Below are positions 5,932-5,984 of a DNA stretch of 5,984 nucleotides, in pieces. Location of the stretch: NCBI GenBank assembly GCA_900770025.1, contig CAAGIW010000045.1, positions 1 to 5,984 on the forward strand, read 5' to 3'. The notes under the pieces were generated by a model. That model saw only the letters and a program-made list of their open reading frames with translations, was not told where the DNA came from and ran no database searches. Position numbers and translations under genes: made by a program. Numbering within the stretch: position 1 is the stretch's first letter; every line of letters begins with the position of its first letter. Source of the DNA: an uncultured Prevotella sp. (GTDB lineage: Bacteria > Bacteroidota > Bacteroidia > Bacteroidales > Bacteroidaceae).

Positions 5932-5984
5932 ATGATGATAACTGCTTATATTTTTGAACAGATGTCTTTACGTTTTGAGGGAGC
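5932..5984 (+). CDS. Possible start of a downstream gene, cut by the window edge
   Basis: After the terminator, ATGATG at 5932 opens a frame of 17 codons that runs off the window (MMITAYIFEQMSLRFEG). Seventeen codons are too few to identify a protein or to rule out chance. A competing reading is that TATTTTTG (5949-5956), which fits TAnnTTTG, is a promoter for a gene beginning further right. The two readings are not easily both true, since the box would lie inside the frame. The remaining bases (5879-5931) show nothing recognisable. Confidence 0.15.
   Translation, partial: MMITAYIFEQMSLRFEG

Overview
The window looks like a chromosomal segment from a Bacteroidetes bacterium, most likely Prevotella or a close relative. 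Two sites match the Bacteroidetes -7 promoter box TAnnTTTG. The starts lack Shine-Dalgarno sequences and sit behind A/T-rich leaders. The protein pair is typical of the group: a eukaryote-like (GT3) glycogen synthase followed by a short-type GT35 alpha-glucan phosphorylase. The genus is an inference from gene content, and no taxonomic marker is present.

Layout. Positions 1-205 are non-coding or degraded and may hold one end of a dispersed repeat, whose minus-strand frame is open to the window edge apart from one stop. Positions 206-1003 (minus) encode a 265-residue protein of unrecognised family with a very acidic C-terminal tail. Its probable promoter at 1120-1127 is followed by a leader with a perfect 10-bp inverted repeat (1029-1038/1091-1100) enclosing smaller hairpins. 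Positions 1004-1483 are the divergent intergenic region. Its plus-strand promoter (1376-1383) drives a roughly 95-nt leader that can close with a 14-bp stem. The GT3 glycogen synthase (1484-3184) and the alpha-glucan phosphorylase (3211-5784) follow, 26 bp apart and without a recognisable promoter between them, so they are probably co-transcribed. A strong intrinsic terminator (5830-5878) ends the unit. The last 106 bases hold only an open frame that runs off the edge.

How the genes work together. The synthase extends alpha-1,4-glucan from a nucleotide sugar, probably UDP-glucose as is usual for GT3. The phosphorylase shortens the same polymer with phosphate to release glucose-1-phosphate. 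The operon therefore carries both arms of glycogen turnover; branching, debranching and sugar-nucleotide enzymes must lie elsewhere. I see no link between the divergent acidic protein and glycogen beyond adjacency.

I found no mobile-element protein, CRISPR array, tRNA, rRNA or defence system. The most interesting signals are the two structured leaders, the possible repeat at the left edge, and a partly substituted arginine cluster where eukaryotic GT3 enzymes bind glucose-6-phosphate.
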